The notes beneath the pieces were generated by a model that saw only the letters and a list, made by a program, of their open reading frames with translations, had not been told where the DNA came from and ran no database searches. A DNA stretch of 64,000 nt, from positions 28,417,398 to 28,481,397 of the forward strand of contig OX352773.1 of NCBI GenBank assembly GCA_947095535.1. The letters are read 5' to 3'. A program made the position numbers and the translations under genes. Of this stretch, positions 11,567 through 26,154 are shown piece by piece (within the stretch, counting starts at the first letter, position 1; each line of letters opens with the position of its first letter). The stretch is from Poecilobothrus nobilitatus (lineage: Eukaryota > Arthropoda > Insecta > Diptera > Dolichopodidae).

Positions 11567-12511
11567 AATTAAATTTCAAAAAAAAGTTTTTTTTTGAGTA
11601 GCTATAAGTATTTCGATTTCTAATTAAATTCATTTAGATGCAATTTACAATTTCAATAACTTTCATTGTAGTACGAATAACTTTCAAAAATAAAGTTACA
11701 AATTATTATGCTATATTTAATGAATTGAATTTAAAATAAAGTAATCAAAAATGAATTTCAAAATAATTTATTTGAAAATTATTATTTTTTTTTTTTTAAA
11801 TATAATTTCACTTAATAAACATAAAACATGAACGTTGTATACAAGTAAGGTACCTCTGACTAAGGTAACCATCGTTATAATTTTCTATTATTTGAACATA
11901 AAAAAAAAGAAAGTAAAATAAAAAAAAAATTATGTTTCCACTTTTCCAAATTATATGTGTTCTATTTAGTTTTCATTTATGTTTTTTTTCTAATTAACTT
12001 TAAAAATAAAAAATTTTTTTTTTTTTTTTATTTATAACCAATTAAGTGTTCAAATGAATCTTTTTGTTTTTTCTGATTTACAAAAAACGTACTACACATT
12101 CACACCCATTTACGTAACGTATAAATTGCATTTTCATTCAAAATACAATTAAAACAAAAAAAAAAAAATCAAAAATGAAAAGGTAAAAAAACACAGGTAT
12201 ATAAAAAATAAATATTTGCATAAGAAAAACCTTCTTTGATTAAGAAAAATATAAATGAAAACAAAAAAAAAATAGTAATAAATACTAAAATTAAATTTTA
12301 GTTGTTTTTTTTTGATTATAAATTATTTAGTATAAATTTCCACCATGTTTTTTAGTTGTTTTTTTTTTTTTTCTATGAACTATAGAAAAAAATATTTAAA
12401 TCGATTTTGATTTGAATTAATTAAATCGAAAATTCGATTAAAATTTCAAGTATTTTTAAACTACTACATAAAATACAAATATATATGTATATATATTTGT
12501 AAATTAAAAAA

Positions 12512-12514
<3 letters not shown>

Positions 12515-12546
<32 letters not shown>
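12515..12546. repeat. (AT)n microsatellite
   Basis: About 16 uninterrupted AT units. Confidence 0.9.
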
Positions 12547-12551
<5 letters not shown>

Positions 12552-14040
12552 GTGAAAATTCCTTTTAATCATTTTAGGTTATTTGGGTGTTTTACATTTG
12601 TTTTAATAAAAACAATTAAAAAAAAAAGAAAAAATAGTTAAAAAACAGAAATCTCTCGTTATAAGTAGATTTGCTTCAAATTTCAAACGAATTTAAAAAA
12701 AAAAATGTTAAATCTCGTTAAAATATTATTTTAAAATTTAATTTAGGGTGGTGAATCGATTTTACTAAATAAAAATTTAAAAAATAAGATTTTCTTTAAT
12801 TAAGATTTCATATAAATATTTTCTGACACGTATATGTATACGATTTTCTAAAATATGATATTGTTTGAAGTTAGGCTACAGTTGTAGCTGTCAATTTCGG
12901 TGTCAAAATTAGGTGTCAAATCAAAATAAAAGTAATTTTTTGGTTATATTGCATTATAATTTGTTTTAATGACAGCCAGAAATGGGAGAGAAAATATCAT
13001 TGGGAAAATTTTATTTCATATGCAAAATTCCTGATCAGCTGAACAGAAAAATAATTACCATTTCGGAAATTAATAAAATTTCCGAAATATTAAAATAAAA
13101 ATTTTCAAATTAATAACTGAGTTTACTATTTAGAAAATGTTTAACCACTAAATCATCTTTTTGTTAAATTTTATATAAGCCTACGCTGTAAAAAGATTTA
13201 AACTAAAAAAATGCAATGAAGTATTTCAATAAGATCTATAACTAAACAGCTTTATAACCATGATTGATCCTTTAAGAAGTATAGAAAATAATCATTTTTG
13301 AATTGAAAAATAAACAGATGTGATATTTTGGAAATTAAAGTTTTATTTTTCTTTTTGGGGAAGAATGGTAAGAATCATCGAGAGATACTCTACCCAACAT
13401 AGTAATGGGACACTTTAACTCACTAAAAATACCAGCCCCGTTTTAAAAGATTGAAACTAGTTTTAAAGACTAACGAATAATTTTGTGTTAACTCTTATAG
13501 ATCTATTGGAGACTTCCGTAAAAATGATTTTGCTTTTATAGTAAATCTAGTTTCCCAGTTCTTTTCACCTTCTTATTGCTATTTTTGTTTTTTAAGTAGT
13601 TTTAGTAGTTTTGATGCTCTACATTTGTGTGTCCTTCTAAACAAATCTTATGTTTTAATGCATATTCAAATTCCTTTAAAGTAAATTAAAAAAAAATGTA
13701 TGTTGGGGAGACTTTAATCGAGGGATTAGTCCCTTTATTTTTAAGTTAAGAATATTTATGTTTTAACAATGCTTAAGCTAAGTATATATAGTATGAAAAT
13801 TTCACTATATAAATTTTTATATAGTGTTTTTTTTTTTAATGTTGCCAAAAAATATATATTTTCTTGCAAAATTAAATATGTAGATATATATGTTCATATA
13901 TGTATATTAAATTAATATAATATGTACATACATAAAAATATATTATGTAGGTATTATATGAATTATTCCTCTTAATAGAAATAAATCAATTTATTTGTAT
14001 GAAATTTCATAAAAAAAAAAAAAAAAAAACTCTAAATTAA

Positions 14041-14078
14041 TTTTTTCTTTCTCTTTCTTTCATTACAGGTAAGGACGA
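14041..14078 (+). promoter_or_regulatory. Candidate recursive splice site (zero-length exon)
   Basis: A 20-nt pyrimidine tract (14041-14060, only T and C) is followed by CATTACAG, a strong 3' splice site ending at 14068. GTAAGG, a strong 5' splice site, follows immediately at 14069. A branch-point-like CTAAAT lies at about 14032-14037. A 3' site abutting a 5' site is the signature of the ratcheting points that split very long introns in flies. If used, it would imply a + strand host gene whose intron spans this region. No flanking exon is visible in the window, so this is a motif-based prediction. Confidence 0.5.
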
Positions 14079-14770
14079 GGTCTGTTTTTTTATTTTTTTT
14101 GGATGACTGGATAGATGAATCGATGGATCAATACTTGTATTATTATTGTTATTACTAACATTTTTTTTTTATCTTTTTTTTTTTTATTTTGAATCTGAAA
14201 AACTATTTACTGTTTCTCTTGTATTATGATTTGGTAAGTCCAAAAGGGAATTGGAAAATTGAAAATAAAAAAAAAAAAAAATGAATAAAGAAAAAATAAA
14301 TTATAAGAATTATTTATTTTCCGGATTCTTGGTTATGATTAGTTGTTCGAATCATCAAATTGAGTTAGTGATTTTAGTTTATTTTAAGCAAAAAAAAAAA
14401 TAAAAATAAAACTGAATAATTTAATTATTCATACCTAGTTTCAATGATTTATTATTTAATTATTAAATCATTTATGTATAAAGTGATGTTTGAATATATC
14501 CTAATAGTGTTGAGAGTTTTTTGTTTTTTCTTTAATTTTATAAATTCTTTAATTTTAGAAAATTAAAGTTTTATGAATTTTGAATTTATTTTTATTTAAT
14601 TTAATTATTATTTTTTAAATCTATAGTATTATTTATAAATTGGATCTGTTATACGGTAATGAAACTTAGTTGGTTAATAAGAAAACAATACAGAAATTAC
14701 AAGAATTCAAGTGCCTTCGAATTATATGTAAAATACCTTGACCAAGAAGAATATCTAACAAAGAGTTTTT

Positions 14771-14809
14771 GGTCAAGAGCTTTGGTCAACAGCTATGGTC
14801 AAGAGCTAA
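14771..14809. repeat. 13-bp tandem repeat, 3 copies
   Basis: GGTCAAGAGCTTT, GGTCAACAGCTAT and GGTCAAGAGCTAA lie head to tail. They fall inside a short open frame (14659-14844) that matches nothing I recognise. Confidence 0.85.
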
Positions 14810-16797
14810 TCGAAATAGAAATTAAGAAACGGAAATATAAATAGATTAGTTATGTTCTTAGAAAATCTCCTAATTGCATAGGCATGCTCTGAAACAGTAG
14901 AATGTGAAATAAAACAAATTAATAAGACTTGATTACAAATGAAGGTAATAGAGTAAAATAGAAGTAGATGGTAAATTATTTTTATTATAAGTATTTGAGC
15001 AGGAGTGATTTAAGTTGTTAAGTTAAAAATCAAATTTTTTAAATCACACGAGCGAAAAAAGTAAAAAAACGATTTCGTTTAAGTGCATTTTTTTGATTTA
15101 ATGCCTCATTTATCTCTTTTAATAGAGCTCAATATATAATTATTTTTTAATTACAAACCTTTTAACTTTAAAATTTACATAATATGTAAAGAATAAACTT
15201 TTATTGGCACGACACTTAAACAAACGAACTTTTATAAAAAAATTTATGTAAAAACTAGTATAGTAATCCGAATTGTTTATATAAGTGTAGGTGACACATA
15301 CAGATCAAAAAATATTTAACTAGAATTAAATATGGAACGAGAATGGCTCAGAATTAAGATACATATATCTGAATATATACAATATTCATCAGATTGTATA
15401 ATATATCACTTAGGAAAAGCTATTCATTCTATATATATTTTTACAAAAACTATGTAACTTTGCATTTTCTTTTTTGAAATGTTTTGGATATATACATATA
15501 TTTTTACATGTTATTTTAGTTTTAAAAAAAAAAACTTTTCCTAATTTCATTATATAAAGAAGAACTACTCAAAACAAATTAAATTAACTTAATTCAATAG
15601 AAATCCACTTAATTTATAAATATAATTAACAGTATATGTTTCTTATAATTGACCTTTAAAAAAAAAAGAAGTAACTGTGTTTTGACGTTATTTAATCAAC
15701 AAAATACAAATATATAGATATATATAAATATCTTTATATACCTAAAAATTCATTTTCATTATAGAATTCTTCAAAAATTTAAAATTTCTTTAAAAATAAA
15801 TTTTCTAAGAATTTCCCAAATCAAAAATGTTTTCCATGAAAATTAATCTTTAGGGAAATATAAATTGTTGTGGTATACGCAATAACAATATTTAAATCAT
15901 CAAAACAGGAAATTTAAAAAAAAATAATCTTTAAATGCTACGTGTATATATACATACATATATATACAAACTTTAGAATATTTAATTTTGTTTTAATATC
16001 ACTTTCTAAATTTAAGCGATAATATATAAAAAAAAAAAAAACAAAAATTATATTCGTGAGATAATGTGGTCAATACATTCTCTCACGTATACAATCACAC
16101 AATCTTTATTATATATATATATATCTGATAAAATTTACTTCCTTTTAAGCAAATATAATTCCATTAATTATTTGATTTTCTTAAATATTATATATACAAT
16201 ATATACATCATATAATATATTGTATATAATATAATATAAGTATATTATATTATTTATCACCAGATACTAATGATTATAATGACGATAATGATGATTATAA
16301 CATTTAATGATAATAATGTATTAATACTTTAGAATTTAGATCAAGATTCATTTATTACATTAAAAATAATAACAAAAAAAAAAAAAAATTATTAAGAAAG
16401 AAAAGGAAAGAAACAACATCTAGAAGAAGAAAAAATGAAACAAAAAAGAAGAAGAAAATGTATCTTTAAACAAATCAACCAAATCATTCATCTAAAACCA
16501 AAGATGGCTCTTTTCATTTTCTTATATATTATATATAATGTTCTGTATATTTATATATATATATATGTAACCATAAACCGCAAGATCCTCAATATTCTCA
16601 CAGATATATATATTTAAAGATAAATGGAAATATATATATTATATATATATGTATATCTTTAAGATACAATACAGAAATGTAATAATAAGATAAGACCTTA
16701 AAAATGAATAATACTAGAAAATTTTCTCTAATTTTATTTATGAAAGATTTCACTTGAGGTTTTTCAATTGAACTTGTAACTTTTCCTTATGGTCCGA

Positions 16798-16822
16798 TTT
16801 TTTTTTTTTTTTTTTTTTTTTT
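16798..16822. repeat. Poly-T run of 25
   Basis: An uninterrupted run of T, the longest of many homopolymers noticed in this part of the window. Confidence 0.85.
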
Positions 16823-19800
16823 GTTCTACGATAGATGATGAAATCGACCAACCATTCATTCAAGATATTGGCGTGATATTACAATTCATATACATATATA
16901 TATATATATTATATATATTCATACATATGAAGATGTTAAGATTTTGAATTTTCAATATTTTTAAGAGATATGAGAGAATTTAATTTTTCTCATATGTATT
17001 ATATGTATATATTTAAATAAAAAGGAAAATCAATGAGAAAATTTTGTATTTGAATTGTGGAATATATTTGATATTTTATAGGTTTTTAGGCATGATTGAA
17101 CTTTTCTATTATGTAAAGTGCATAATACAAAAGTGTCATCTTTAAATATGTATTTTTTTTTTTTGTATATTTACACCATTTGGGAATGAATGAATTTTCA
17201 ATGAATTTTATGTTGCCTATTCACCATAAAATTCACACAAGAGTTTAATTTCATTAATAATAGTATACAATTCACAAAAACATATATATATATAATATAT
17301 ATATGTATACATAATAATATTTAAAATTTTGAATTTAGTTTTTCTTTGTTTTTTTTTTATCATATTTTAAAATTTAATTTTTAGATATCTTTAGAATGAA
17401 ATATTTTATCTATTATAGAGATAAATAGTTTAAGAGAACCATTATTGTGACATTATGGTTATAATATAATATATTTGTCACAATTTTAATAAAATTAAAT
17501 TGTTCATTTTACTATTTTTTTTTTGTTTTCTTCATTTTTAATACTTTGCAATTAAATCGAATTTAATTTATTTTTGAATTAAAAGTTTCAAATTCTTTGG
17601 TTTAATTTTTAAGTACTTTTTAATATATATATTATATATATATATATAGTAATATATATTATATATAATAAAGTATAAAATTTAGAAGTTTTGGTAATGG
17701 TATTTTCCAATAAATTAAAATTTAAATTGAATTGGAAATAAAATAATTCAAACCTAAAAGATAAACTCATAAAACTATAGATGTTTTTCAATTTATTTAA
17801 TAATTTCTAAGAGTTAAATTGAAAGTTGATAATTTGGTTTAAGGTTTTATAAGTGAAGGTATTAAAAATGAAATATTTTCTTGAAAAATTCACAAATATT
17901 AAAAATAATAGAAAACTTTTTTTTTTTTAAAGTATTATTAGGGTAACCAAATAATAAATGTGATATAAAGATAGGTAAAATCTTTTTTATAGCAATTGAC
18001 TTTATTTTATTTTTTTTTTTGAATAACAGACACTTTATATTTAAATTCTTGATTTACATAATATAGCACTTGCTCATGATTGGTTTTCTCATTTAGATGG
18101 TGTTGTTCCATTGTTCTTGTGACATGTTAATTTAGATAAAATCTTTAGTATATCTTGAACTGTATAATGTCCGTCCAGTAAGTAATTTATGAATTTTCTT
18201 TTGCTAAAATTAGCAAAATTTGCTTTTTGTTTTTTTTTTGGATGTGAGCTTATGATTTTTTGGTATCCAAAGTATATTTAATGTTTTAAATGAGTTTTGA
18301 AGAAACATCATTGAAAAACGTACGGTTAATACGTTTGTATTAGTGTGCTATTGAATTATTATATATAAGAAATCAGACAATGTGTTCTTGAACCTATAAT
18401 TGTACGTGACTAAACTTTTATTAACATAATGTCAACTGTTAACTATGTGTTGAATTAAAATTAATGTTATCCTTATAGAGGAATATATTCTTCAGGCGGT
18501 TTATAACTGGATTATTAAAAATCAAATAAATTTTATATAGAAGTAGTAATTTTTTGATTAATCTTCCATTTCCTGTTTTGTTATATAAAATGTCATTTTA
18601 TTTAAATTTTATAAATGCCCTTTAATTGGTTAAAATTTAAATTTTCAGCGTTGATAAAATGAAAAGATAACTATTTTACAATAACTACAATTTACGGTAA
18701 AACTTCATTAAATGAATTTGTGAAGTCAACCTTCAGGCAAATTTTTTTTTTTTAGGTAATCCAATTCTAAGAATTTTATGTATTTTATTTTTACTTATTT
18801 ACAAAAAAAAAAAAAAATTATAAATGATACATAACATAGTGACAAATAAAATTAATGGGGTGTTAAAATCTAATTAGAAGTTCTTACTTAACGCAAATTT
18901 TAATAAAAAAAATCATCACCATTATTATCATCATAATTTACTACACAGCCACTATTATATAGGTATCACTTCTAAAACTACAAAATAAAAAGATAACAAA
19001 ATAAATTACTGTAAAGATATTTGATCGCTTTAAGGATCAGATTCATCATTTTAAGATAATAACTGTTTTCCTTTATCTTTTTATCTCTTTCTCACTTTCA
19101 TTTTTTTGTTTATGTTTTAGTGTTTTTTTTTTTATTGTCACCAAAAATAGGATTTGAAAATGACATTGAAGTATTACACTTATAATTACTAATAAAATTT
19201 TCTTTGCGGTTCGCTCTCATAATCCAATTATATCCCATTTGATTTTATTCTTGTTTTGTGTATCTGTGTACCTTTACCTGTGTTTATCTGTACCTGTGTG
19301 TATTCAAAAATATGATCCTTCAAAAAAGTTATAATACTGTTTGTGAAAGTTTTCCTTTTTTTGCAATTCGTGTTAGCGAGGAATATTAAAAAAAAAAATA
19401 AAAAATGAAGAATTTTGTAAATCAGAACAAATAATTCTTTTCATTTAAACCCCTAAAGGCGTTGTGACGGAGAGAGGAATGTAACGTAAACGTAATAAAA
19501 AACAAGCGTTCCAGAAATTAATAAAAACCACAAAAAAAGGTTTGATATTTTGTGCTTTTTATAAAATCTCATATTTTACCTGTAATTTTATACCTGTTCA
19601 TTTTGCATCATTTAGTTAAAAAACTTTAAAATAAAAACAAAATTTTTTTTTTTTTCATATGTGTATATTATAATATTTGTTGCTGTTTCGTTCTTATTGT
19701 TGTTTATGTTCTGTGTTAAATAAACTGACACATGACTACCACATATCCGTCATTTATAATTAAACTAAATTTTTTTATATGGATATTTGTATATATTTTT

Positions 19801-20439
19801 AGTGTTGAAAAATATTTTTAAAATATTTTAAAATGGTTGAGTGGTTTTTAAATACAAAGGGAAAGAGAGAGAGAGATAGAAAGATATTTAAAATCAAAAT
19901 TTGTCCTTATATTAAAGTCAACTTTTTTTTTTTACATGTATAAATGAATATTTGACTTTTTATTTAAAAGCAGATTTATAAGTACATAATATATATGTGT
20001 ATTGTATACATATTATATTTATAAAGTACGTCATTATTTATTTGCATGTTTGTGTGAATGGGTTATAAATTAAATAAAATGGTATACCTATATATAGCGG
20101 ATATTTTCTACAATTTTTCCTAGATTATGATTTTTAATTTTTTAAGCTTTAAATTAAAATGTCGTATAAATTTCAAAAGGATATATTTACAATAAATAAT
20201 AATGTGTTGGTGTGTGTAAATAAATTTCTATAATAATATAATGTTGTATATGGTTGTTTAAAATAAATAGATATCATTAGATGTCGATGTGAAAGAAAAC
20301 CACAATTTAAAAGAAATTTAGGTAAATTGTTTCAAATCAATATTTTATTGCTTTCGCAGTTTGGTTCAATGATTGGTTAATATTATTATGTTTAGAATAG
20401 TCCTATTAAAACTGAGTCAAAATTGAGAGGAATTTAGTT

Positions 20440-20607
20440 TATATTCCAGCTATTTTAGTTCGTTATAAAGAAGTTTTCGTTATATAGGAGTTCGCTAAAA
20501 GAGGTTATTTAATTAGAAATTTTTTAACTAAAGCTATTGTCATAATTTTTTTCGCTATAGAGAGTATTCCATAATGTAGAGGTTCGCTATAGAGAGTTTC
20601 CACTGTA
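20440..20607 (-). mobile_element. Possible pogo-like (Tc1/mariner) transposon end
   Basis: On the minus strand the sequence begins TACAGTGGAAACTCTC and then shows repeated TATAGCGAAC-type words (several imperfect TTCGCTATAGAGAG motifs on the + strand at 20458-20600). TACAGTRGAACCTC...TATAACGA is the usual start of pogo/Tigger-type elements. No second inverted terminus was found, so this may be a solo end or a decayed MITE. Assignment is by motif memory only. Confidence 0.45.
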
Positions 20608-20638
20608 GCTTATTGATTTAAAGACAAAATTAATTCTT

Positions 20639-20684
20639 TTTTGTACCACAAAATTTGAAAAAAACCCAATGTTGTGGTACAAAA
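20639..20684. repeat. Inverted repeat, 13-bp perfect arms
   Basis: TTTTGTACCACAA (20639-20651) and its exact reverse complement (20672-20684) are separated by 20 bases. It lies about 30 bases beyond the pogo-like end. Possible small foldback; no function assigned. Confidence 0.85.
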
Positions 20685-23637
20685 TCGCATACTATGTAGT
20701 AATATGAACCACATCGTAGCGCAAAAGATCTCGAAAATTTGTTAGTTATATTTTATAACTGCAAGAAATAAATAATATTCAATTTAATTAGATTCTTTAT
20801 TTCAATAATATTTTATTATATGTGGTTTTTCTTACATTTTTTTTTTTTAAATAAATATTAAAATCTTGAATAAAACACAAAGCTAAAATCTTCTTCCATA
20901 TCCCGTAAATTTTGCAACCATTTAATAAATAATATATAGTTAATAAATTCAACAATAAGTAGATATGTTATTGTCAAACGTAATTCGTTTTAGCTATGCT
21001 CATGGTAATACATCGTGTACTGTGAATATTCCCATGCAGAAGCATTTTTTCAATATTATTAGTTTTCAATAGTATTGTCAGTTTGCTTTTGTTATGTATG
21101 ATAATTTTCATCCACAAAATATGACTTCGATTGTCTCTGTATTAATTTTTTGCCTTAATCTATATCCTATATAATTGATTTGGTATAAATAACTCAAAAT
21201 TTATTATAATAAGCAAAATTTATTATAATGTGGTAGCAAATTTTTCCATCCAAAAACGATAAATACAAAAGTTTACTTACAATATTAATTTTTAAACTAC
21301 TTTTAACGTTCCCTGTTTTATACGCGTAGAGAAGCACTGCCAATTTGTACTTGCTTCATGTAGGTACATAATATATAAATAGTAGGGGAATATTAAACCC
21401 TTCGATAAGTTTTTAACGAGAAATAAAATTACCAGTTTTCATTAAAAATACCAAATTACATGTTTTTGTTCAAAAGCTCAAAATCATTTGTTATTATTTG
21501 TTCAAAGATTAACTCCAGCCATTTAATTTAATTCCGATTTTAAGACATGTGGGCTTATTTCGTTACATGTTCTTTCACTATATATATACATCACATAATA
21601 TATATTTCTTTCCACATACATTCATGTATAATCTACATACATAATACAAAAGGTAAATATGGTTGAAAATTCATCATATCCATAAAAAGAAAATTTGTTT
21701 AACTTGAGATGACATTTAAAACTCACTATGAAATGACTAATTGAATTTCTAAATTAATTATTTAAATTAGTCAGCAAAAACAAAAAAAAAAAAAAAAAAA
21801 AAGAAGCGAATATATTTATTTTTTAGTGTTTTTGGCTTTTTTTTTTAAAGCTACTATTTGTGACTACTCAATTCCTGTGTGTTTGTTGATTTGTATGTGA
21901 GATATAAACTCTAAAATAAAATAAACCAAAAAAAAAAAAAAATTATTAAAAAAGTTTTTAATTGAAGGAAAGAGCAAAGCAAAGAGTGTGTGGAGACTAT
22001 GGATGGAGTAAAAGAAATAGAAACAGAAAAGATAAAGAAAAAAAAACACACACACACTGTTAAATGAATAAAAAATGAGATTTAGATGAGAGTAAATTTA
22101 AAAAAAAATTTTTTTTTTATTTTACAAAATTTCTTTTGAATTTTATACCAATGATATCCTAGTTACGTGGATTTATATGGATGATTATGATTATGATATT
22201 GATGTTATATCTATCTATATTAGTAGAATGTTGAATATAAAAGTTTAAAAAGTAAATTGTTTTTAACAAATTCAGTTTTTTTTTTTTTTTATTTCTGACT
22301 TTTTTTCGCTAATTAGTGGTGATAAATTTTATAAATCCAAATAGATTATTTTTTTTTTTTTTACGAATTTTCGTCCTTAATATGAATACATTAAAAGAAA
22401 AGAAAATTTTTTTTTTTTTCAATTGAACAAAAATAATAAATTAATAAGTTGAAAAGTTTATACACTGGATTAATAATTTTAAACACGAAAAATAAATGAT
22501 GAAATGAAATGATTGGTTTCTTTGATTAAGAAAGAATTAGATAGATTTATATATACATACCTTATTGTGCTTTATATAATACTTTTGAAATGATTTTTTT
22601 TTTTAGGTATAAAGCATTGAAACCCAAAATAGGTGAATAGTAAATGAACACTTTAAAATAAATTGAAAGATTAAATTACAATATTTTTTTTTGTAAATCT
22701 GGCAGTTGAGAAAAAGTTGTAAGTTTAAACCAAAAAAGAAACCGCTTCAATTTCATTGTTCTTGTGAACTTTTCATGATTTTTCATGATCTCATCTTATG
22801 TAATTTAAGTCAATCGGAACATTTTTATTATATTTTTTTAGCTTCTGGGATATGCTTTATAAAAAAAAACATTGTAAGTATTAGAAACAATAACTTAGGA
22901 AAGTATAGGAAATTTAGATTTGATTTCAAATCTGTTGTTCTGTAGAGGTATACAAACTTGAAAGTGATAAAATTAAATAAAATTTTCATGGTAATAAACT
23001 TTAAAGAAAATTAAAGTTTAATATATATACCTATATATACATATAATATATAAAAAGCATTTATATTAGAAGCTATATTATAACAATATATTGTGATTTT
23101 TATTTATATGTAAAATGACCAGATTTTTTTAGTAAAAAAACCAGTACATTCCTTGATAGGTGTTATTATCAAAATGAAACTACTAAATTAAATTATATAT
23201 GTACATACATATAACATTAATGATACATACATAATATATACATATTATATTAATTAAAGAAACTAAAAAATAAACTAAATATATATGTATGTACATTTTG
23301 AGTTCAAATTTTTGAGTTGTAAGTGTATATACTTTGTGTATTGCCTACATACATATTTATAAATTTAGCCCAAATATATTGCTCCACTGTAGTTATATTG
23401 CCCTGATTTTAATATTTTACAAGTGGACTTTGTTAATAGCGATAGATTAGAGCAAAGTACTGAAATTAAATTAACTTTTCAACGTATATTTCAATCTCGC
23501 CTTCTAATTTTTGGCTATATATAAGGAAGTTATAATAATTATGGGATCAATGTGTGTTACTTTGTATTCAAGTTTATATTGTAGATTTTGTATTTTCGAT
23601 GATATTATAAATGTTACATATTATATCTCAATATCTC

Positions 23638-23660
23638 ACATATATATATATATATATATA
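23638..23660. repeat. (TA)n microsatellite
   Basis: Uninterrupted TA dinucleotides. Confidence 0.85.
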
Positions 23661-25155
23661 TCTATACAAATTTAACATTTAGTTTTGATTTTCTTGGATA
23701 AAAATATTAAATTTCAAACATTTTTAAATAATTTTCTAATACGAATTTAAAATATAAAGTTTATTGCTTAAAAAGCTTGTTTTTAGGCCTACGCATTTTT
23801 TTTTTTCAATTTATTGCGTAATAATATAAATTTAATTAATAATGTCTGAAAAATTTTTCAATGTAAGTAATTTAGATTTTATATTAACCAGACTGTTGTC
23901 TGCAAATTAAAATGCAAACAGCAAAAAATAAATTTTCTTTGTTTTAAAAGAAAAAAAATTTACGGTAATAAAAAAAAAAAAAAAACATGAAACATGAAAC
24001 TTGAATTTTTTTGTTCTTTAACAAGCATTTAAATTTTAGTTGTAATGCCATAATCAATTTTACTATTAGATTTTTTTATTTCTATATAGAAACTTAACTG
24101 ATCTATGTTCTAAATATTTTTTTTTAATTTACATAACAAGTCTTGTAAACAAACCGAATAGCCAACAAATCCACCTACATTCTAATGTATTACATATTAT
24201 AGTTGTCCTCCCCTCCATCATACATCAATTCGATTTTTTTTTGTGGTTTTTATTTATTTATTTATTCATTCATAAACACTTCAATGACAGTAGCATTAAA
24301 CAACAGTAAACAATAATAGTTAGATACTTAATAATATCTGATTGTTTTTTAACTATTTTAACCTCAAATAACAATTTAGAATAAAAAATTTATTTTTATT
24401 ATTAATGTTAATGTTCGTTTTTTATTTTGTTCTTGTTGTTGTTGATTCTGATTCAATGACAACCAAAGGCTAATATAGGTGAATCAAGAGCGGCAAAAAT
24501 TTATTCGTCTATAAAATGTTTTTTTTTAGTTCAAATATTAAACATTGATTCACTATTTTGAATCCATTTCTTAACATATTAGATATTAATTGAAAGCAAC
24601 AAAAAAAAAAAAAACTTTTTTATTTTTCTTTTCACTATTAAGCTTTTTTAATCTTTCGTGTTGACAGATTAACTTAGAAAGAAGAGGTTAATATTGCACG
24701 GAAAATCAAATCACAAATAGGGATAATGTTAATTGTTAATTAAAAAATTTCAAAAAATAAACGTTTTTCAAGTAAGCTTAGGTCTAAAGCTGCCATCACG
24801 AAACCATTCACGACACTAGTTTGAATCGTAGACATCACAATACTAGTAGACATGACACTATCCACAATTAGGTTTTTGTCTCATTGTTGTAATAAATTAC
24901 AAGTAAATTAAACAAAAATTGTTTACTTTATATTGATTTCGGCGTATTGTTAAGCCATTATTGTACTACGAGTTTAACATAAGTTCAAGTGAACTTATTA
25001 ATTCTTCATTTTAATATGTTGTTTAATTTTAAACTTGATGAGTTGAGTTGATTTTCAATTAATGTTTCAATTTTTAAATACATATATCTACTTGCCACTT
25101 ATAAGATTTATAGCCTAAAAAGAATATTAAACTGAAAAATTTATCTTAGACGCTC

Positions 25156-25181
25156 AATAATAATAATAATAATAATAATAA
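25156..25181. repeat. (AAT)n microsatellite
   Basis: About nine AAT units. Confidence 0.85.
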
Positions 25182-26154
25182 ATATATGTAAATGTTTATT
25201 TGTTTGTCTCCTCAAAGTTGTTGTTTTTGTTTTTTTTCTATATCTATACATTTTTATATTGTTGGTGTTACTTTAGATATGTAGTTATTATAGCTGCTTT
25301 GATATCTAATACTTGTATATGCAACAAAAAAAAAACATGTAGGCAGCTCTTAAAAAAAATATTTTTTTTTATCAAAAAAAATATCACAACAATTTTGGCA
25401 CGAAAAGCTTATTCAACTGCAACGACTATAAATAAATTTGTATACATACATAATATATATATAGTCATATTGCATCTATATACATATATATTTAATTTAT
25501 TGATTAAAAAATAAGCCTGAATTAAAAAATATATATATGTATATATGTATATAAATGAGTAAACAAAATTCAAAACATAAAAAAAAACAATGTTATAATA
25601 AAATTAGTGTATGTGTTCTTATATTATTGTTTTGGTTACTTGTTTAACCCCCATCCAATTTAATTCATTTCATGACATTTTTTTTTACCATATTTTTTTG
25701 CCAATATCTAGGATTTTTTTTTTTTTTTCGCTTTTAAATAATAAATTGGAAAACACTTCGGAATATTGAACTTAAAAAAATAAAATTTTGCGGCACGAAA
25801 AATCGAAAACTAAAGAGTATGATAAATGCTATGATAACTTCAATTAAGTTAAAAATTAAAAGATATTTAGTCATAATATTGAATCTTCGATAAACGAAGA
25901 TTCACTATGCTTCTTCTTTTATAATAATACAGAAATAACCAGTGAACATGAAAAAACCTTCCATCCGACATCCAAAACTGCGTTTACTCTTGATATTTTA
26001 ATCTTCTCAGGGAAACTTCTGTTTTTTTTTTCGGTTTTTGATGACATTTTTGAACATTTGCATTAAAATTCCATAATATTATTTATTTTTACCATTGTGT
26101 AATGGATTATTATACCTCTTTATTTTAAATCAGAGCTATAATATTTTACATATT

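Larger units (their letters stand above)
11567..20439. other. AT-rich non-coding stretch
   Basis: No gene recognised. It contains many TA-rich palindromic patches (for example 16080-16260, 17280-17310 and 17625-17665), long A or T runs and the candidate recursive splice site at 14041-14078, listed separately. Short open frames such as 14659-14844, 16435-16617 and 17609-17791 have no recognisable domain. Confidence 0.6.
20685..26142. other. AT-rich non-coding stretch
   Basis: No gene recognised. It holds (TA)n and (AAT)n tracts and many homopolymers. T-run plus AG|GTA words at about 18756 (in the previous stretch) and 22605 are weaker versions of the splice motif described at 14068. Open frames 22706-22945 and 25200-25514 have no recognisable domain. 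Confidence 0.6.

Noticed and set aside
14659..14844. 61-residue open frame including a 13-bp x3 repeat
   Set aside because: No recognisable domain, no supporting signals and a length expected by chance.
22589..22610. Further recursive splice candidates at T-run AG|GTA words (about 18756 and 22605)
   Set aside because: They end TAG and continue GTAATC or GTATAA, which is a poor 5' splice site. T runs followed by AGGTA are expected by chance in this composition.
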